From: Epiperipatus broadwayi
Taxonomy: Eukaryota; Onychophora; Udeonychophora; Euonychophora; Peripatidae
Assembly (NCBI GenBank): GCA_028023455.1
Contig: JAQFVV010012418.1
Coordinates: 5,885,244-5,949,243, forward strand
Length of the DNA: 64,000 nucleotides
Direction: 5' to 3'
Below are positions 33,544 to 46,396 of this stretch, in pieces (position 1 is the stretch's first letter; every line of letters begins with the position of its first letter). The notes beneath the pieces were generated by a model. That model ran no database searches. It saw only the letters and a list, made by a program, of their open reading frames with translations, and had not been told where the DNA came from. A program made the translations under genes and the position numbers.

Positions 33544-34981
33544 TGTACCATTTATTTATATATACGGTACAAATTACTTTTTAATATTAGGTATTATAAA
33601 AAAAAGAAAGGAGAGCGAACACGATCTTTATTTTTTTTTTGTAACATAATGTTTTAAAAAAAAAAAAAAAAAACGTACAGTGAAAGTTTAATTTTTTTTT
33701 TTTTTTTAGAAATAAGTTAACTAAAATAAATTCAATGTTGGAAAGTGCATATTGAATCATTGATTCAAATAGTGAAAGGAAATTTCAAAAGGTGAAAGAT
33801 TGCTATCAGAAACAACTTTCTGATAGTAATTAAAAATGGCAGAAATTCTTAACGGAAAAACAGACTTTGTAATAAGAAAAGGAGAATAATGTAGAAGTTT
33901 ATAAAGTAGAACAAAGAAAAAAAAAGAACGTGCGCAGAGCTTCTAAAAAGAATCTAGGAGTATAAAAGGAGCCGACAGATTTGAAAAGGGGTCTTTTTTC
34001 TCTTATTGTTCCAATAGTGCTGAGCAATTTGAAGTGCCTCGTATTTTTTTAATAAAATGTGTCCACTTAGATACGAACTGAAATCGCTCGCCATGAGTGA
34101 GTAGAACTCTATCGTTTGCCGACACTTTCTCTCGAAAAGTCACCTAGATCGTCATCTGGCTACCTAAATTAGATCGGAGATTCGGAAATAAAACTAAAAG
34201 AAAAACAACTACTGCGGACTACCCACTAACTGAATTGTACGTCGGGAAGATCGATGACCTACTTAATGTCAACTTACCGGTAAGTAAATGGCCATAATTT
34301 TTTTACATAAAGCTTTATGAATAGTGAGTTGAATGGAAATGTTATCCCATAAATTTTTCTTGGATCAGAAGATTTGCGAACTGAGAAATGAACCAAACTG
34401 TTACTACGGAAAATAAGACTAAATAATTATTACTCCAATATTTGAATCAAATTATTGAATTCATATGCACAATCTTTTCCAACATTATAATTTTGTCTTA
34501 ATCATAAATATTGAATGCTTGACGAGTTAGAATAAATCTTTATTATTAACTTCACTTTCATTGTACGTGTATAAAATTAATGCTATTCTATTTAAGTTTT
34601 ACCTTTAGTTATTTAACTTAGATCGGTATACAAATTATTATTTTTTGATAGATTTAATTTCCATAATTAAGAAAAAATGGGGATATCTTCTTCTTAACGA
34701 GAATGTTAACTCAGATCGTATAATTATTACCTTACGGGCTACAATATGTTTGACGCAGTCTCAGTGGGTCTAATGACTCTGGCGCCCTCAAGTAGAAATT
34801 AAAAACTGGTTCTGCTCACGATTGTACTCAGTAATAGTTCTAGGCCGAAGTTGATCAGGAAAAATAGCTGTGTTGAGAATAGAAATACAACTTTCTTTTT
34901 TCTTTTGATACAGCTTGATCAACTCACGCTCAAATATAAATTTGAGGCGTATAGTGGCCTAGTAATACGAAAAATGTTACA
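33544..34981 (+). repeat. 3' LTR of the Osvaldo-like element
   Basis: 1,438 bp, starting TGTACCAT after a GGTGGTAT segment and ending GTTACA. By eye it is about 99% identical to the 5' LTR, including TATAAAAG (33961-33968), AATAAA (34051-34056) and the palindrome ACTTACCGGTAAGT (34272-34285). Confidence 0.88.
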
Positions 34982-35370
34982 ATACATAATCAATATACAT
35001 ACTAACCTGACTGTTATATAATAATTATATCATTTTAAAAATTATAGTAAATAGATTTAAAATGATTTAAAAGTAAAATAAAATAAATACATGTGAAAAT
35101 TAAAATTAGTTAAAGATAAAATAAATAAAATGGAATAAAGTGATATAATTATTATATAATGGTCAGGTTAGGATGTATGTTAATTATGTGTGCGTATATA
35201 TATATAAAATGTATTAATTGTATGATTATATATTTGGATATTGTAGCTCTGATGATGACTGCAGGACAGTCAAAACTATAAGAAAAAAGTAAAAAGTTTG
35301 ATAAAAAAAATACTATTGTTGAAGTGTATAAGAAAGTTGAAAATGATGTGATAGGTGAATTAAACATTAC

Positions 35371-36214
35371 ATTTTTAAGTTATTTTTATCAAAATAAAGT
35401 TCATTTGAGCGAACTAAGTTTTAAATGTGCAAGTTTTCATTAAACTTATTTTTCAGATTCTTTGGCACTATTAAATTGATTCAAGTTTTATGGAACATAT
35501 TTTATAAATTCCTGGTTTTTAATATAATTATTTAATTATGTGTACCATGTAAAAGGTTTTAATTATTGGCTGCATTTTATGTTCATTTATTGAAACACAG
35601 TTGATCAGGTTAAAATTGCTCTATTTTGGTCACATTTTGAATAAATTATTTAATTTATTAAGAGAAATAGATAACATTCAAGAAGGTTGTTTGGTGAAAG
35701 AAAAATGAGATGATGAGGTGAACAAGTCTAACAGGTCATTCTCGAGAAATACTAACAAAAAATTTTTAAAATAATTTTCCCAACAATTTCCATAGTAAAT
35801 GAATTTAAAGAAATATATGTTACACACTATATAATTGATAATTTTTGCTGAATTTTATATATTTATTAGATGATTTTATAGACTTGGAAGAATATATAGT
35901 AAGCAGTGACAAACTATAAATAATAATAACCAAATGTAATCGATTGTTTATAGTATATTAATGTCCACTAATTTCAACTTTTTTTCATAAAGAGAGTTTC
36001 ACAATAGACATAATAAAAAAATTAAGCCTGTGTCATGATGATATAAGTTTTCATGCAATGTAGAAGAGATTGTAAAAAGTGTATCTGATATATAAAAGAA
36101 CCACCAAAGTTCTTGGAGTTCCAATTAAATCACTTAAATGTTATTGGAAACAAAAATTCAAAAGACTTATAATAATTAGTATACTATAGTTTATGACTTT
36201 GGTAAAAGCAAGAA
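35371..36214. other. Intron sequence
   Basis: AT-rich. Nothing that I can support. Confidence 0.45.
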
Positions 36215-37275
36215 ATGATAAAAATTTATAACAGTTATTTAATTTCTTATGCAGCCAAAGAATTATAAGTAGAATGAAGTTTAATAAATTAAGTTGAATA
36301 TTTTCTGAACAACAGTTTGAATTTAGAAAAAGTATGGCAATGAGAGATTCAATAAGAACTATGTGAACTAGTTATTGAGAAAAGCTTACAAAATGGATGA
36401 ATGATTAAGATTTTATTCTGTTTATCTTAAAAAGTGCTTGGTAGAATAAAATAGACCATTCTCTTGAAAAAGGAAAAGTATAGATTGGACATTTTTTGTA
36501 AAATGTATATAAAATGAAAGATATTTGTAAACTTATATAGTTTATTGACAGAGGAGAGTAAATATAATTAAAGATATAAGGTAGGAAAATTGTTAATATA
36601 TATTTAAAAAAGGTAATAAGTGAATGTTTAGAAAATATTGGAGGAAAAAAGGTACAGTGAATTAAATTTGGAGATGAAACAATTAAATAGTTTTAAAGCT
36701 GGTTAAATGTTGATTTGAGGAAGTAAGAAAGAAATTAAAATGAGAATTGCAATTGGTAAACATACATATTTATTCAAATAATTATTGTTTATAGGCGTTT
36801 GAATTTGGTTATAAGAAAGAAAATTGAAAAATATTTTGTCTAGAGTATATTTAGATTTTTAAGAATCAGAAAAAACCAATGGGAAACTAGTGAAATTTGA
36901 TTGGGGAAAAATGGGAAGATTAGTGGGGCAATGAGAAGTGATAATGGAAAAAGGATAATTATTGATTAAACTAGAAGCAGGAAAAAAATTGAATTGGGCA
37001 TATTTTTAAAGATAAATGAATATTGATGGAATTGTAATAGATAGAAAGTTGATAGGGTGATTTTATAAAAGGAATTGGCTAGAAGACTTAAGAACAAAGC
37101 AAAAAATAAAGAAACTGAAAAAATGATCTGGAATATCTTGTGGAGATAGAGTACATTTTAAGCTTTTTGTTTAAAGAAAGGCATGATGTCTTAACTATTA
37201 ATAGAATATTACAGTCAGTAGATAATGTTTGAATATTATTGATAATAAATTGCTTGGCAGTCCTTAATATAATTT
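36215..37275 (+). pseudogene. LINE reverse transcriptase relic
   Basis: Near 36250-36365 the plus strand reads RIISRMKFNKLS, a stop, then IFSEQQFEFRKSMAMRDSIRT. This is the conserved RT phrase 'LsR.K.NK.l...EQ.GFRkg.gTrDaI'. The next part has LVIEKSLQNG and a decayed FvDLekAFD-like block. Weaker downstream pieces such as KTNGKLVKFDWGKMGRLVG run to about 37270, close to the last PLXDC exon. Many stops and frame changes: a dead copy within the last intron. Confidence 0.6.
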
Positions 37276-37421
37276 CTTTTAACATTTCGTATTAGATTGA
37301 CATTATAAATTTTAAAACTTTAACTTAATGTTTGCATTAATTTTTTAAACAAATAATTCAGCATAATAATAATAAAACATGAAATGAAAAAAAAAAATTA
37401 TACAAATATTTATTTTTCTAG

Positions 37422-37499
37422 TACCGTCCAAGTCAGTGGCGTTGGAAATGGAATGATGGGGAAGCCAAGTATACAGCAGCATCTTCTGTTCACATATAA
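37422..37499 (+). CDS. PLXDC-like protein, last coding exon with stop
   Basis: The acceptor TTTTTCTAG ends at 37421. Starting in phase 0, 25 codons encode YRPSQWRWKWNDGEAKYTAA and then SSVHI before TAA (37497-37499). With the preceding exon this gives SGQFLIR followed by YRPSQW, which corresponds to the 'IerRPs.WpamKfr...ayaEVE' cytoplasmic end of vertebrate PLXDC1/2. The tail is shorter than in vertebrates. The 3' UTR follows; several AATAAA-like sequences exist downstream (for example near 41770) but I cannot choose the real poly(A) site. Confidence 0.82.
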   Translation, partial: YRPSQWRWKWNDGEAKYTAASSVHI

Positions 37500-38320
37500 A
37501 ATTATGGAAAGAATTCTCCTCACCTTAATTTATAACAATATCTGATTTATTTTTATGTTGTTAATATGATCTTTCATTCATTTTATATATATATATTTAA
37601 CTTATTCATTTTAATTTTGTAAATTGCTGATTTAAAAAATTGTGAATTCATTTTTATTTTACATACGTTTGTGTTAAATTAATGATCAGGGCAGTTAAGA
37701 TATAGAACATATCTTAATTTTTTTTTTATATATAAAAAAATAACAAAAAAATAAAAAAAAATATTTATGATTTTTGAGTGTACTGAAGCTCACAATTTTT
37801 TAAAATAAAAACCTGAAACTTTTTGAATAGCTATTTCATATCATGGAAAAAAAAAGTTCGGTTAAAAGTCGCAACCTATGCAATATTCTTTTATTTAAGT
37901 GCCTCATACATGATTTAGAAAAATATTTATTTTTGTCAAAATTTATTTTATTAAAAATATATTAAATTTTGAATACTTATGCATTCAAATCTATGCATAT
38001 AAAATATGTCAGTGTGTGGTTATATATAATTAAAAAATTATACTTTATCCTTTTTTTTTTGGCTTCACTTTGGATTTTATATCAAATCATTATCTTTTTA
38101 TATAATGCTTTTTCTTCATCCAATTAATATTTTCTCTATTGGAAGTTATTAAATGATTTTATTCTTTATAATTAATAAGCATCAGCTATTTGATATATAA
38201 AGGAATGTTTATTATTGTGAAATTTGTATAAATATTGGTATTACACATATATGTGTTTTATATATATATTTGTTTATTCACAAACACATGCACAGCTATT
38301 TTAAAAACATTAAAAATACA
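37500..38320 (+). other. Probable 3' UTR and downstream DNA of the PLXDC-like gene
   Basis: AT-rich with no open frames of note. The UTR end is not defined by the sequence. Confidence 0.4.
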
Positions 38321-38324
38321 GAAA

Positions 38325-38640
38325 CTAAACTCTCTTTATAGTAGCGCCACTTAGGTGCAACCCAGAGTAATCAATGGAAGGAGGAAAGTTTGTGCATAAA
38401 ATTCCTATCTAATGCCTATTCATCCAATATCCCAAGACTAGTTTTTATCTGGGGATATAGGATGAGTAGGGACTAGATAGAGGTTTTATGCAGAAACTTC
38501 CTGCATCCATTGATTACTCTGGCTTGCACTGAATGGGGATACTGTAAGGAAAGTTTAGCCTCTGTGTAAACAGCTTGTGTAAGCATAAAGAATGGTGATC
38601 ATGTGATGTTTAGTGGTTTAATACCAATCCTACACATTAA
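38325..38640. mobile_element. Family A hammerhead repeat, copy A4 (palindromic)
   Basis: A forward segment (38325-38440) from 'actctctttatagtagcgcc' to 'agactagttttt' is followed at once by the inverted segment (38449-38570), and then the family tail 'gtgatcatgtgatgttta'. The arms pair over about 120 bp. The inverted part begins with CTGGGGATA, the last base of the cleavage triplet plus the stem-I strand, so the turn lies at the predicted ribozyme cleavage site (38449/38450). The ribozyme core itself is missing. Confidence 0.65.
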
Positions 38641-39336
38641 AAATAGTTAGTGTCATGTCAGCAAAAGATTCTTTGCTGTTATTTTTTAAAATATAAATCG
38701 AAGAAATATTGAAAATGTTTGTGAGGGAATAGGGAAATACCAACAGATATAAATGAAATTCTAAACAATTTTCTTTTAACAATTGTGGACAGTTTTTTTA
38801 TTTCTATTGCTTGTTAAATTTTTATAGGAGTATATATGCATGTATATAAATAATTATTTAAAAAGTATGATTTAAAAATATAGAAATAATTATTTAAGAA
38901 GTTATAAATAAATAATTTTTACATATTAGTTAAGATATAATCATTACTTATAATTTTAAATAGTTATATATTTTAATGAATGTTAACTGGGGGGGGGGGG
39001 ACTTAAAACATTTTACTTAAACCATTATAATTCCATATTTAAGATGTATCAAGTTAGTCAACAGATTACAATTCTTTCTTTTTGGTTTAATGTAAATTTT
39101 AGAAAATGTCATTTAGAATGAAACTAATAAATTTCAAAATTAGTGTAAATGGTAATAATCCATTTTGAGCAGCTATTAATTTTTAAATAGGTAAAAATTA
39201 TAATGTTTTGAAGATAATTCTAAAAAGATTTGGATACAAATTTTATTTATATATTAATATATTGTAATTAAATTTCTGGTGATAATTCACTGTATAGTTA
39301 GATTATTTGTAGATTAACATTGTTTTTAAATTTTAT
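38641..39336. other. AT-rich non-coding DNA
   Basis: Contains a run of ten G near 38991-39000, unusual in this background. Otherwise nothing. Confidence 0.4.
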
Positions 39337-39442
39337 CTTTTTTTTTTTGCAAAAAAAAACACCTCATGTTATATCTCTACATTTACTGTCTTTTTTTTTT
39401 TGCAAAAAAAAACACCTCATGTTATATCTCTACATTTACTGT
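39337..39442. repeat. 53-bp tandem duplication
   Basis: Two essentially identical 53-bp units (39337-39389, 39390-39442), each with a T-run, a TGC, an A-run and then 'acacctcatgttatatctct'. The T-run and A-run can pair as a hairpin, so the duplication may come from replication slippage. Confidence 0.85.
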
Positions 39443-42400
39443 AAAATATATAAAGCATTGATAGAAATACTTGTATTTTACACAACACATTTAGTTTAGA
39501 AAATAGTCCATTTTTATTACTTCTTATAGTAGAAAACTTTTTGTTGGTTGAAATTATTTTTTGCATAAATTCCAATTTTTAATTTTTTTTATTTGTAGTT
39601 CCATTCGAAACTTTTGCACATTTTTGAGCAGAAGAGAGGGAAAAAATAACATTTTTTGTAAAAAGTTGTATCTTGTAGAACTGGTCCTATTCATTATGGA
39701 CTAAAACCAGCAAAGTTCTTTCACAAAAAAAAAAAATCTATATTTTTAATATGATAAAGTTTTCTGGATTTTTTTAAAAACATAATTTTTGTATTAGGAT
39801 ACCTTTTATTTACATGTGTGTTTATATATCATTTTAAATTGATATTAATTCAGAGGATGATAATTTCTTCAAATTTAATCTAGTTTCTGAGACCCTTATC
39901 ATTCTAATAAACTTCTTTACTTCATTCTTCTTACATGTGGTCTCTTTTTAAGTCTTTTATAATCTTGTTGTGCATTCTAAAATGAATTTATATAAATATC
40001 AACAAATTAAATGAAAGAAAAAAATAAGTGAAGAGAAATTAACGATAGTAATAATTAATTAATATTTATTAACCTTTAAACAACCTAAACCATATATATA
40101 AAAAACAGTTAACATTTTAAGTATTTACAAACAAGATCAATAAAATCTTCTATTCCGCTTACTAATATTTTCAATTTTCATTAATGTTCATCATTAACTA
40201 TGTTCTAATTCAGTTAATATTATTCTTCAGTCTAGTTGACAATATTCACAAGTTGATTGATACTCACAGTTCTCTTTTTGAGCACGTTAGGCATATGAAA
40301 ATAAAATATGCATGATCTATTTGTTGCCCAAAACAGCTATTGGCACCTACAAAGGCTTGGTCTGTGAGATCCAATCCCTCATCACAGAAAAGATTCTCCA
40401 CTACTTTCCAGACTGTTTTTCTCTTGGATATCCAATCAAATATTTTACGATAGCACAAAACATGACCACACTAACACGACAGCTCTAACAGCACCAGGAA
40501 AATAATACTGCTGCTCCTTTCTGCATTTGCTATTTATACATACACATCCTTTTATATCTGGTAATCCTGATTTTATTGGTGATCGCAATCTTCTTTTTTT
40601 ATCATTTCTTGTTTCTGCCATAAATTTCCTATGATAAACATCAGTTTATTTTTAACCACATTTTTATTTGCATATTTGCACCGCTATCTTTCATTTTACT
40701 GCCATTAATTCTTTTGATCTCTATTGTTTTAAGCAATTTATCATTTCATTTAATCAATTTTACCTATTTGCTTTATGTATACAATGTTATCTTTTTCACA
40801 AATATTTTAATGTATCACACATTTGCTAATTTAATTATCATTTCACATTTACTTAAGCAATATTCTTCCATCGCTCTCTTTTAAATTTTCTGAAGTCATT
40901 AAATATGGCTTCCTATCTTATATATTATTAAACTTAATAAATCCATATTTTTAATCATTTTAAGATTTTAACTATTCATCTATTGTACTCTTATAGTGAT
41001 ATATCCAGACTGGTTCCATTTCACTCTCTTAATTCTTTCAATGATGAATATGGTATCATTTTTGAATGTATGTTAAAAAATATTTGACATACAGAATTTT
41101 TTTTTTTTCGTATAATACTATTTGAAAAAATTGTATATATATATTGAATTATATTTGTAGTTTAAATGTTATACTGTTTATATATATTTATGAAAAGAAT
41201 CTAATGGCAAAGTTGTTAGCTCATTTGCTTCATGCCTGTAAACAAGTTTGAATATGAACCAGATGAAATTTGAAAAACAATTTTAAACTGTAGTGTAGAA
41301 TTTTTCTTTCAATTGCTCACCTTAGCTAAACATCTAATTATTGGTTAGGAAATATATACATAGTAATTTTTACCTAAATGATAAAATGAGGAAAGAAAAT
41401 CTTAAATTATTATACTCTTGGACAATTAATATTACCGTAAACAATGCCTTCTGTGCTGTCCCTCTTTGGAGGACTATTGTAGAGCCCTCTTCCTAAAGTG
41501 GGCTTTTTAAAAACTGTTTTACCTACTTTTCCTTATATATGCATTTATTATTCAGAAGCAACATTTATATATTTCATAGTCTGTTATTAAATTTCTTCTT
41601 GAAGTCATTATTCTAGAATGCATCAAAAATTGGTTAAAAGGAATAATGAATTTCATTGTTAGATGTTTTCATATAGGTATATACACACAGTTTAAATCTG
41701 TATCTTTTCTATTTACATTCAGATGAAGTGCAGCCAGATTATACACATTTTATTGCAGTGTTAATATTAAATAAAGCATTGGTCTTAATAAAGAAATATC
41801 AGTTGTATACATACTTATAAAACATACAATCTTTGTACTATGATAAATAAAATTTTAAACTGTCTTTTGTTGTACATTTATCTGTTAGGGATTTGTTTAT
41901 GGTTATATTACACATATGCTATGTGTGATTGTATTTTTATGAGAATTTTATTTTCAGCTACTGTAATGTAATCCATATAAGTTAAAATGTCTTCGTGTAT
42001 TTGTATTGGTTGTTTCAAGTTTTTTTTTTTTTTCCAATATTGATTTAGCAAATTTTTTGATCATTCTATTCTTTCTCAAATTTGAGGTTGATTGTTTATC
42101 TTGCAGTCTAACAATTATTCTCTTATTTAGTTTTATCCACAAATTATTTCCATGTCATTTTTACAGTAATATCATTTTTCTCTTTCTCTCTTTGCAAACT
42201 TCTTTGCATTATTTGTATTCATACATTTTTTTTTTTTGAAATAAAAAATGTGTTTCATGATTATAAGTTAAAACTTGTAAGATTGATTAAAAACTTTTAT
42301 TTTAAATATAAGGCTATGCTGTCTTTCAAATCTATTTCATGTCTTTTTATTTATTTATTTCATTTATTGTGCTTTTAGCTTATGGGATTTAGCATACATT

Positions 42401-43005
42401 AATATAGCTGTTCACTTATTTTAAATCTGATTTCAAATTTATTCCCTTTATAGCCATTTATCAGATGGTATTGCATTAATAACATCTTCAAATCAGGTTA
42501 CTAAATAGATATAGATCAGCAAAAAATATAATAGGAAATCTACAAGTAATGGTGATCTGTGCATTCTATATTAAAATATATATCTATTATGGATTCTATG
42601 AAATTGAAAGTTTTACCTATAAAGAAGAGAATTTTATATTAGTTTAGAAAAATTCAATGGCTTATTATCACTATCCAGCTGTAATTCTTATTTATGAATA
42701 GACAGCTTTAAAATTATTCTAGAATTCTTGAGCAAAAATCTCTGATTTGGATTTAGTGCAATCCACACTGGGAATAAGCAGTATATAATCACTAATTAAA
42801 TTTATTAATCATTATTTTAATATTACTATAAATATTTGAAATAAATTACCTTTCAAAATAACATCTGAAAATATAAAGTTATGTAAATAATCACTGTTTC
42901 TAATGATTATAGTAGAGCACAAATAATTTTACACTTAATCAAATATGTAATGCTAAGAATATAACTTATTCATGGAACTGACAAATCTGGATACGTTACC
43001 ATGAT
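39443..43005. other. Non-coding DNA with two GC-richer patches
   Basis: Patches at 40260-40560 and 41430-41520 stand out by composition. The first holds a 64-codon minus-strand frame (40264-40458) and, further upstream on that strand, a TGTTAGAGCTGTCG sequence that could be an LTR start. I cannot assign either patch. The rest is AT-rich. Confidence 0.35.
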
Positions 43006-43151
43006 CAATCACAAACTAGATCCCCAAAGAATCATTTATAAGAACTCATAAATAAAAGATCTGACAAAATAAATTGGCACTGATATAATAAGAGATGGTA
43101 TTTATTTACGAATTTATTCAAGTGATTCTTTGGAGATCTAGCTTGTGAATT
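43006..43151. repeat. Imperfect hairpin repeat
   Basis: Arms at 43006-43057 and 43100-43151 pair as inverted repeats (for example 'ctagatccccaaagaatca' with 'tgattctttggagatctag') around a 42-bp loop. The size suggests a decayed MITE. No target duplication is clear. Confidence 0.6.
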
Positions 43152-45514
43152 GTCTTAATAATGTACTTAAGACCTTTTTATTATATGAATAGGTTTATAA
43201 TTATTGTTTATCTTGAGAGAATTGATCTCAATTTAAATCTAAGTTGTTGTTTTTTTAAAAAGGTAATATTAAACCTGATAGATACCTCTTTGCGTTTTGA
43301 ATTTCTTAGTATTTTTTGTTGCTATATTGTATTGTCATGTAATTTTAATTTTCTGATTATTTTAAAATGTTAATTAATATATATTGAAAGCTCTTTCATA
43401 ATCCTAAAGCCAATTATAGTCATAAAGTTCTCATTCATTGAATCTCTAGATCATTGCATATACATTTTATCCTGCCCACATTGCTAATTAGATATGAAAT
43501 CTACATAGAATTGACAATATAAAAGTGCATTATTCCAGTTATGGAGAATAATTTTTTTAAAGCATCTTATCAACAAATATAATGTGTTTTCATCATTTTT
43601 TTACCACTATTAACTGCTTTCAATTGCTTTTATTATTTCCCTATTGATATTTCTGCACTAAGCATCTGGAATTTCATTTCTTATATTTTAAATGTTGTTT
43701 TAATGCAAGTTTGTTTTTTAAAAAAGTCTTGCTTGTTCATCAAGACTTAAAATTCTTGATTTTTGCTTACAGACATTTAAAGACCAAATATTTTTCTATT
43801 TTTAGATGTTGATTTTAATTTATAATTAAAAAATCCAATACTGTGTCCTACATGATAATGGAATAGTGAATTTCACACTTCAGAGTAAATAGAATTCTTA
43901 ATGAAAATTTTTTGTTTTCTAAGTACTAATAACTAAAGTGGTACATTCTATAATATGATGACTAATTGTTGAAATTAATTAGAATTTTGAACAATTATAT
44001 ATATTAAAGAATTACATATTATTTTTAAATTCCAATTGAAGTATTTGCAACCGTTTACTAAAGATGTTTATATGTATATGTTGTTGTTTTTTTGATCATT
44101 TATATTAAATACAGTAAAGTTGACTAGATTTTGAATATTATATTTCTGATTACCTTAAAAGAGAATTTAAAGAATATTAGTTTTGTTTTAAATTCCATCA
44201 GTCTGTTTTCTCTTGGGTTTCCTTATTACGCTATTCATTGAAATTTGATCTTTGAATTGAAACACCTCACCAAGTTTTTGATCTTTTTATATGAATGGAG
44301 TAAAAGTTCATAGTATTATTTAAAAAAATACAATTTTTGATAACATAATTATTTTTATCTTTGCATTCAATGACACAATTCATTGATACTTTATATATCT
44401 ACTTTTCAATATTTGTTTTTACTCTTTATAATGGATTTCCAATAAACCTATCCAATATCTATTTACTTTTTTCTTCTAATATTTGTAATTTTATTTTGAA
44501 ACTAAAAAAATGTATGATGTGCTCATAGATACATCAAAACATGAAATAAAACATTAAATTTAACTGGCACATCAAAAAATACAAAATATTTGATGTTTAA
44601 AATTATAGTATAAATAGAGATAGTAAAAAACTCAGATTATACGTATCTGAGCAGGAAGTAGCTGAAACTCCCAATGAAATAATTAAACCAAAGTTCTGCT
44701 TTGATCTTTTGAATATTTAAATAGTGACTCATCATTTATTTTGTAAATATATTATACAATCAATAGATAAAATTCACTCCCTCATTTTAAATTATGTAAA
44801 TAAACTAAGCATATATTAAAACAAATGCTAAGAGACAGCTGGTATCATCTATCTTTTGAGAGTTTATTTATGCTATATAACTCATTGGAAGCTTCAGTTA
44901 CTTTATACAAGTAATTATTAAAAAAAGATAAGAAATTGCTCTATCAAGAGATGAGGGAAGTTTCCTAAATGATACCCAAATTTTAGAATTTCAAATTAAA
45001 ATTATGGGGGGAAAGGTAGATAAACAAAAAAATTCAAAAACTAATTTCAGGACTTAATGGCAGTAAAAGTTTATTTTGGGAAGATTATAGAACACAACTA
45101 CTGATTATCAAATTAGATATCCAGTGTAGTCATGAGCATATGTATAAAATTTAGATGACATTCTGAATAAAACTTAGGCAAAAAAAAACAAACAAATAAC
45201 TCTGAGTTTTGTTCCATCTTTTTTTATATATTCTTTATTATCTACTTTAAATGTTTCCAAACATGTAAAATACAATAGTATATTCTTCAGAGTTTGTATC
45301 TGATTTTAAAATTCATCTCAGTTGAGTGTATTTTTTTAATCTGTAATTTTATGAATCTTAATACTAAATTATTTAGCCTATATTTATTTCTGCTTGATAG
45401 TCATCAAAAATATTTAAGGATGAAGCTTTTCCAAAATTAAATCCACACAAATAACAACAACAACAAAGAAATATTACCAAATTCACCACTTCCTTTATTT
45501 TCCTGAAATATATT
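43152..45514. other. AT-rich non-coding DNA
   Basis: No gene or repeat that I can support. The small frame at 43161-43373 is low complexity. Confidence 0.45.
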
Positions 45515-46341
45515 ATATAAATGCAATTTATCCACTACTTTGAACACTTATTAGCAAAAACCTTTTATTGTATCTATATGCATACACAATCTTATGTTGC
45601 AACTGTCCTGCAGTCTTCTTCAGAGCTATGATATAATGAACAACATAAAATAAAATACATAAACTATATAAATACCATAAAAAATGTAAACAATAAAATT
45701 AATAAAAAAACATAAAATATATAACAAAACATAATAAAACTAAAATAAATATAATCAAACCCAAATAAAATAATTGAATTAATGTAAAACAAAATATACA
45801 ATACAAATTATACATGTGTATTCCTGACTGTATCTATACATATTCATGAACAACTATTAATTTAAATATATTATTCATTTTTATTTTTTTAATAATCTAA
45901 TTACTTCCATTCCTTATAAACCTTGAACTTTAGTTTTATTATCTCCGCCTTAATAAAATATTTAATAATTTTATTTCCATATAATTTCATAATATTCTTT
46001 TTAAGTTTTAAATCATATAATATCTATTATTTTCTTATTCATTCTTCTGTTATTAATGATATATATTAATGAAAACAAGTCATATATCACATGAACTATA
46101 TAATAGTTTGCATTGCCAATATGTAATAAATAAAGAGCTTACTAATAGCTCTAGGCAAGCCTTTTATTTTATGATAAATGCCACAAGAGGAAGCATTTGA
46201 AATCTTTATCTAGAATTGTTCCCATATAACTTCTTCAGTTGAAGAGCTGAATTTGAAGATATATAGATGTCTGAAAATTTCAGATCTTAATAGTTAAGTA
46301 TTAGCTAAATGCTTGGCTTGAGTTAGTATTCTGAATCTAAT

Positions 46342-46396
46342 GTCTTAGCTCCTCATTAAAGAGAGCCATAGCTTGAAACCAGTCTGGGAATGGAAC
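46342..46396 (+). ncRNA. Family B hammerhead motif, copy 1
   Basis: It has a GTCT stem strand, TCCTCA, a degraded TTAAAGA box, stem II GAGC-CATA-GCTT, intact GAAAC, CA and GTC, then TGGGAATGGAAC. Stem II, G12 and the cleavage triplet are intact; the CTGAAGA box has two transitions and should be inactive. Confidence 0.55.

Larger units (their letters stand above)
28173..34981 (+). mobile_element. Osvaldo-like Ty3/Gypsy LTR retrotransposon
   Basis: It is 6,809 bp with 1.43-kb LTRs and the 4-bp duplication ATAC at 28169-28172 and 34982-34985. Inside are a primer-binding site, a very short Gag-like N-terminus, then protease, RT, RNase H and integrase in that order. The long LTRs and the protein order fit the Osvaldo/Ulysses/Woot branch. 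The LTRs are about 99% alike, so it inserted recently, yet pol has three one-base frame changes and one stop. Each frame change lies in a run of G or C, so assembly error is a real alternative to decay. Confidence 0.88.
27985..35365. mobile_element. Inverted-repeat element (family C) split by the Osvaldo-like insertion
   Basis: The sequences at 27985-28168 and about 35190-35365 are inverted copies of one another. They include a 'gtagctctgatgatgactg' block, the 'aagtttgataaaaaaaa' block and the 'gttgaagtgta(a/t)aagaaagttg' block. Without the LTR element, about 200 bp separate the arms. Each arm has a hairpin motif CTGATGA...GACTG-loop-CAGTC...AAAC that looks like a hammerhead core with one extra base before stem II. 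The same motif, as CTGAAGA, is in the arms at 45.6 and 48.1 kb. No clear stem I or cleavage triplet is visible, so ribozyme status is doubtful. Confidence 0.6.

Noticed and set aside
40264-40458. 64-codon minus-strand frame in a GC-richer patch
   Set aside because: No recognisable domain. The patch may be a solo LTR or other relic, but neither borders nor a duplication could be shown.
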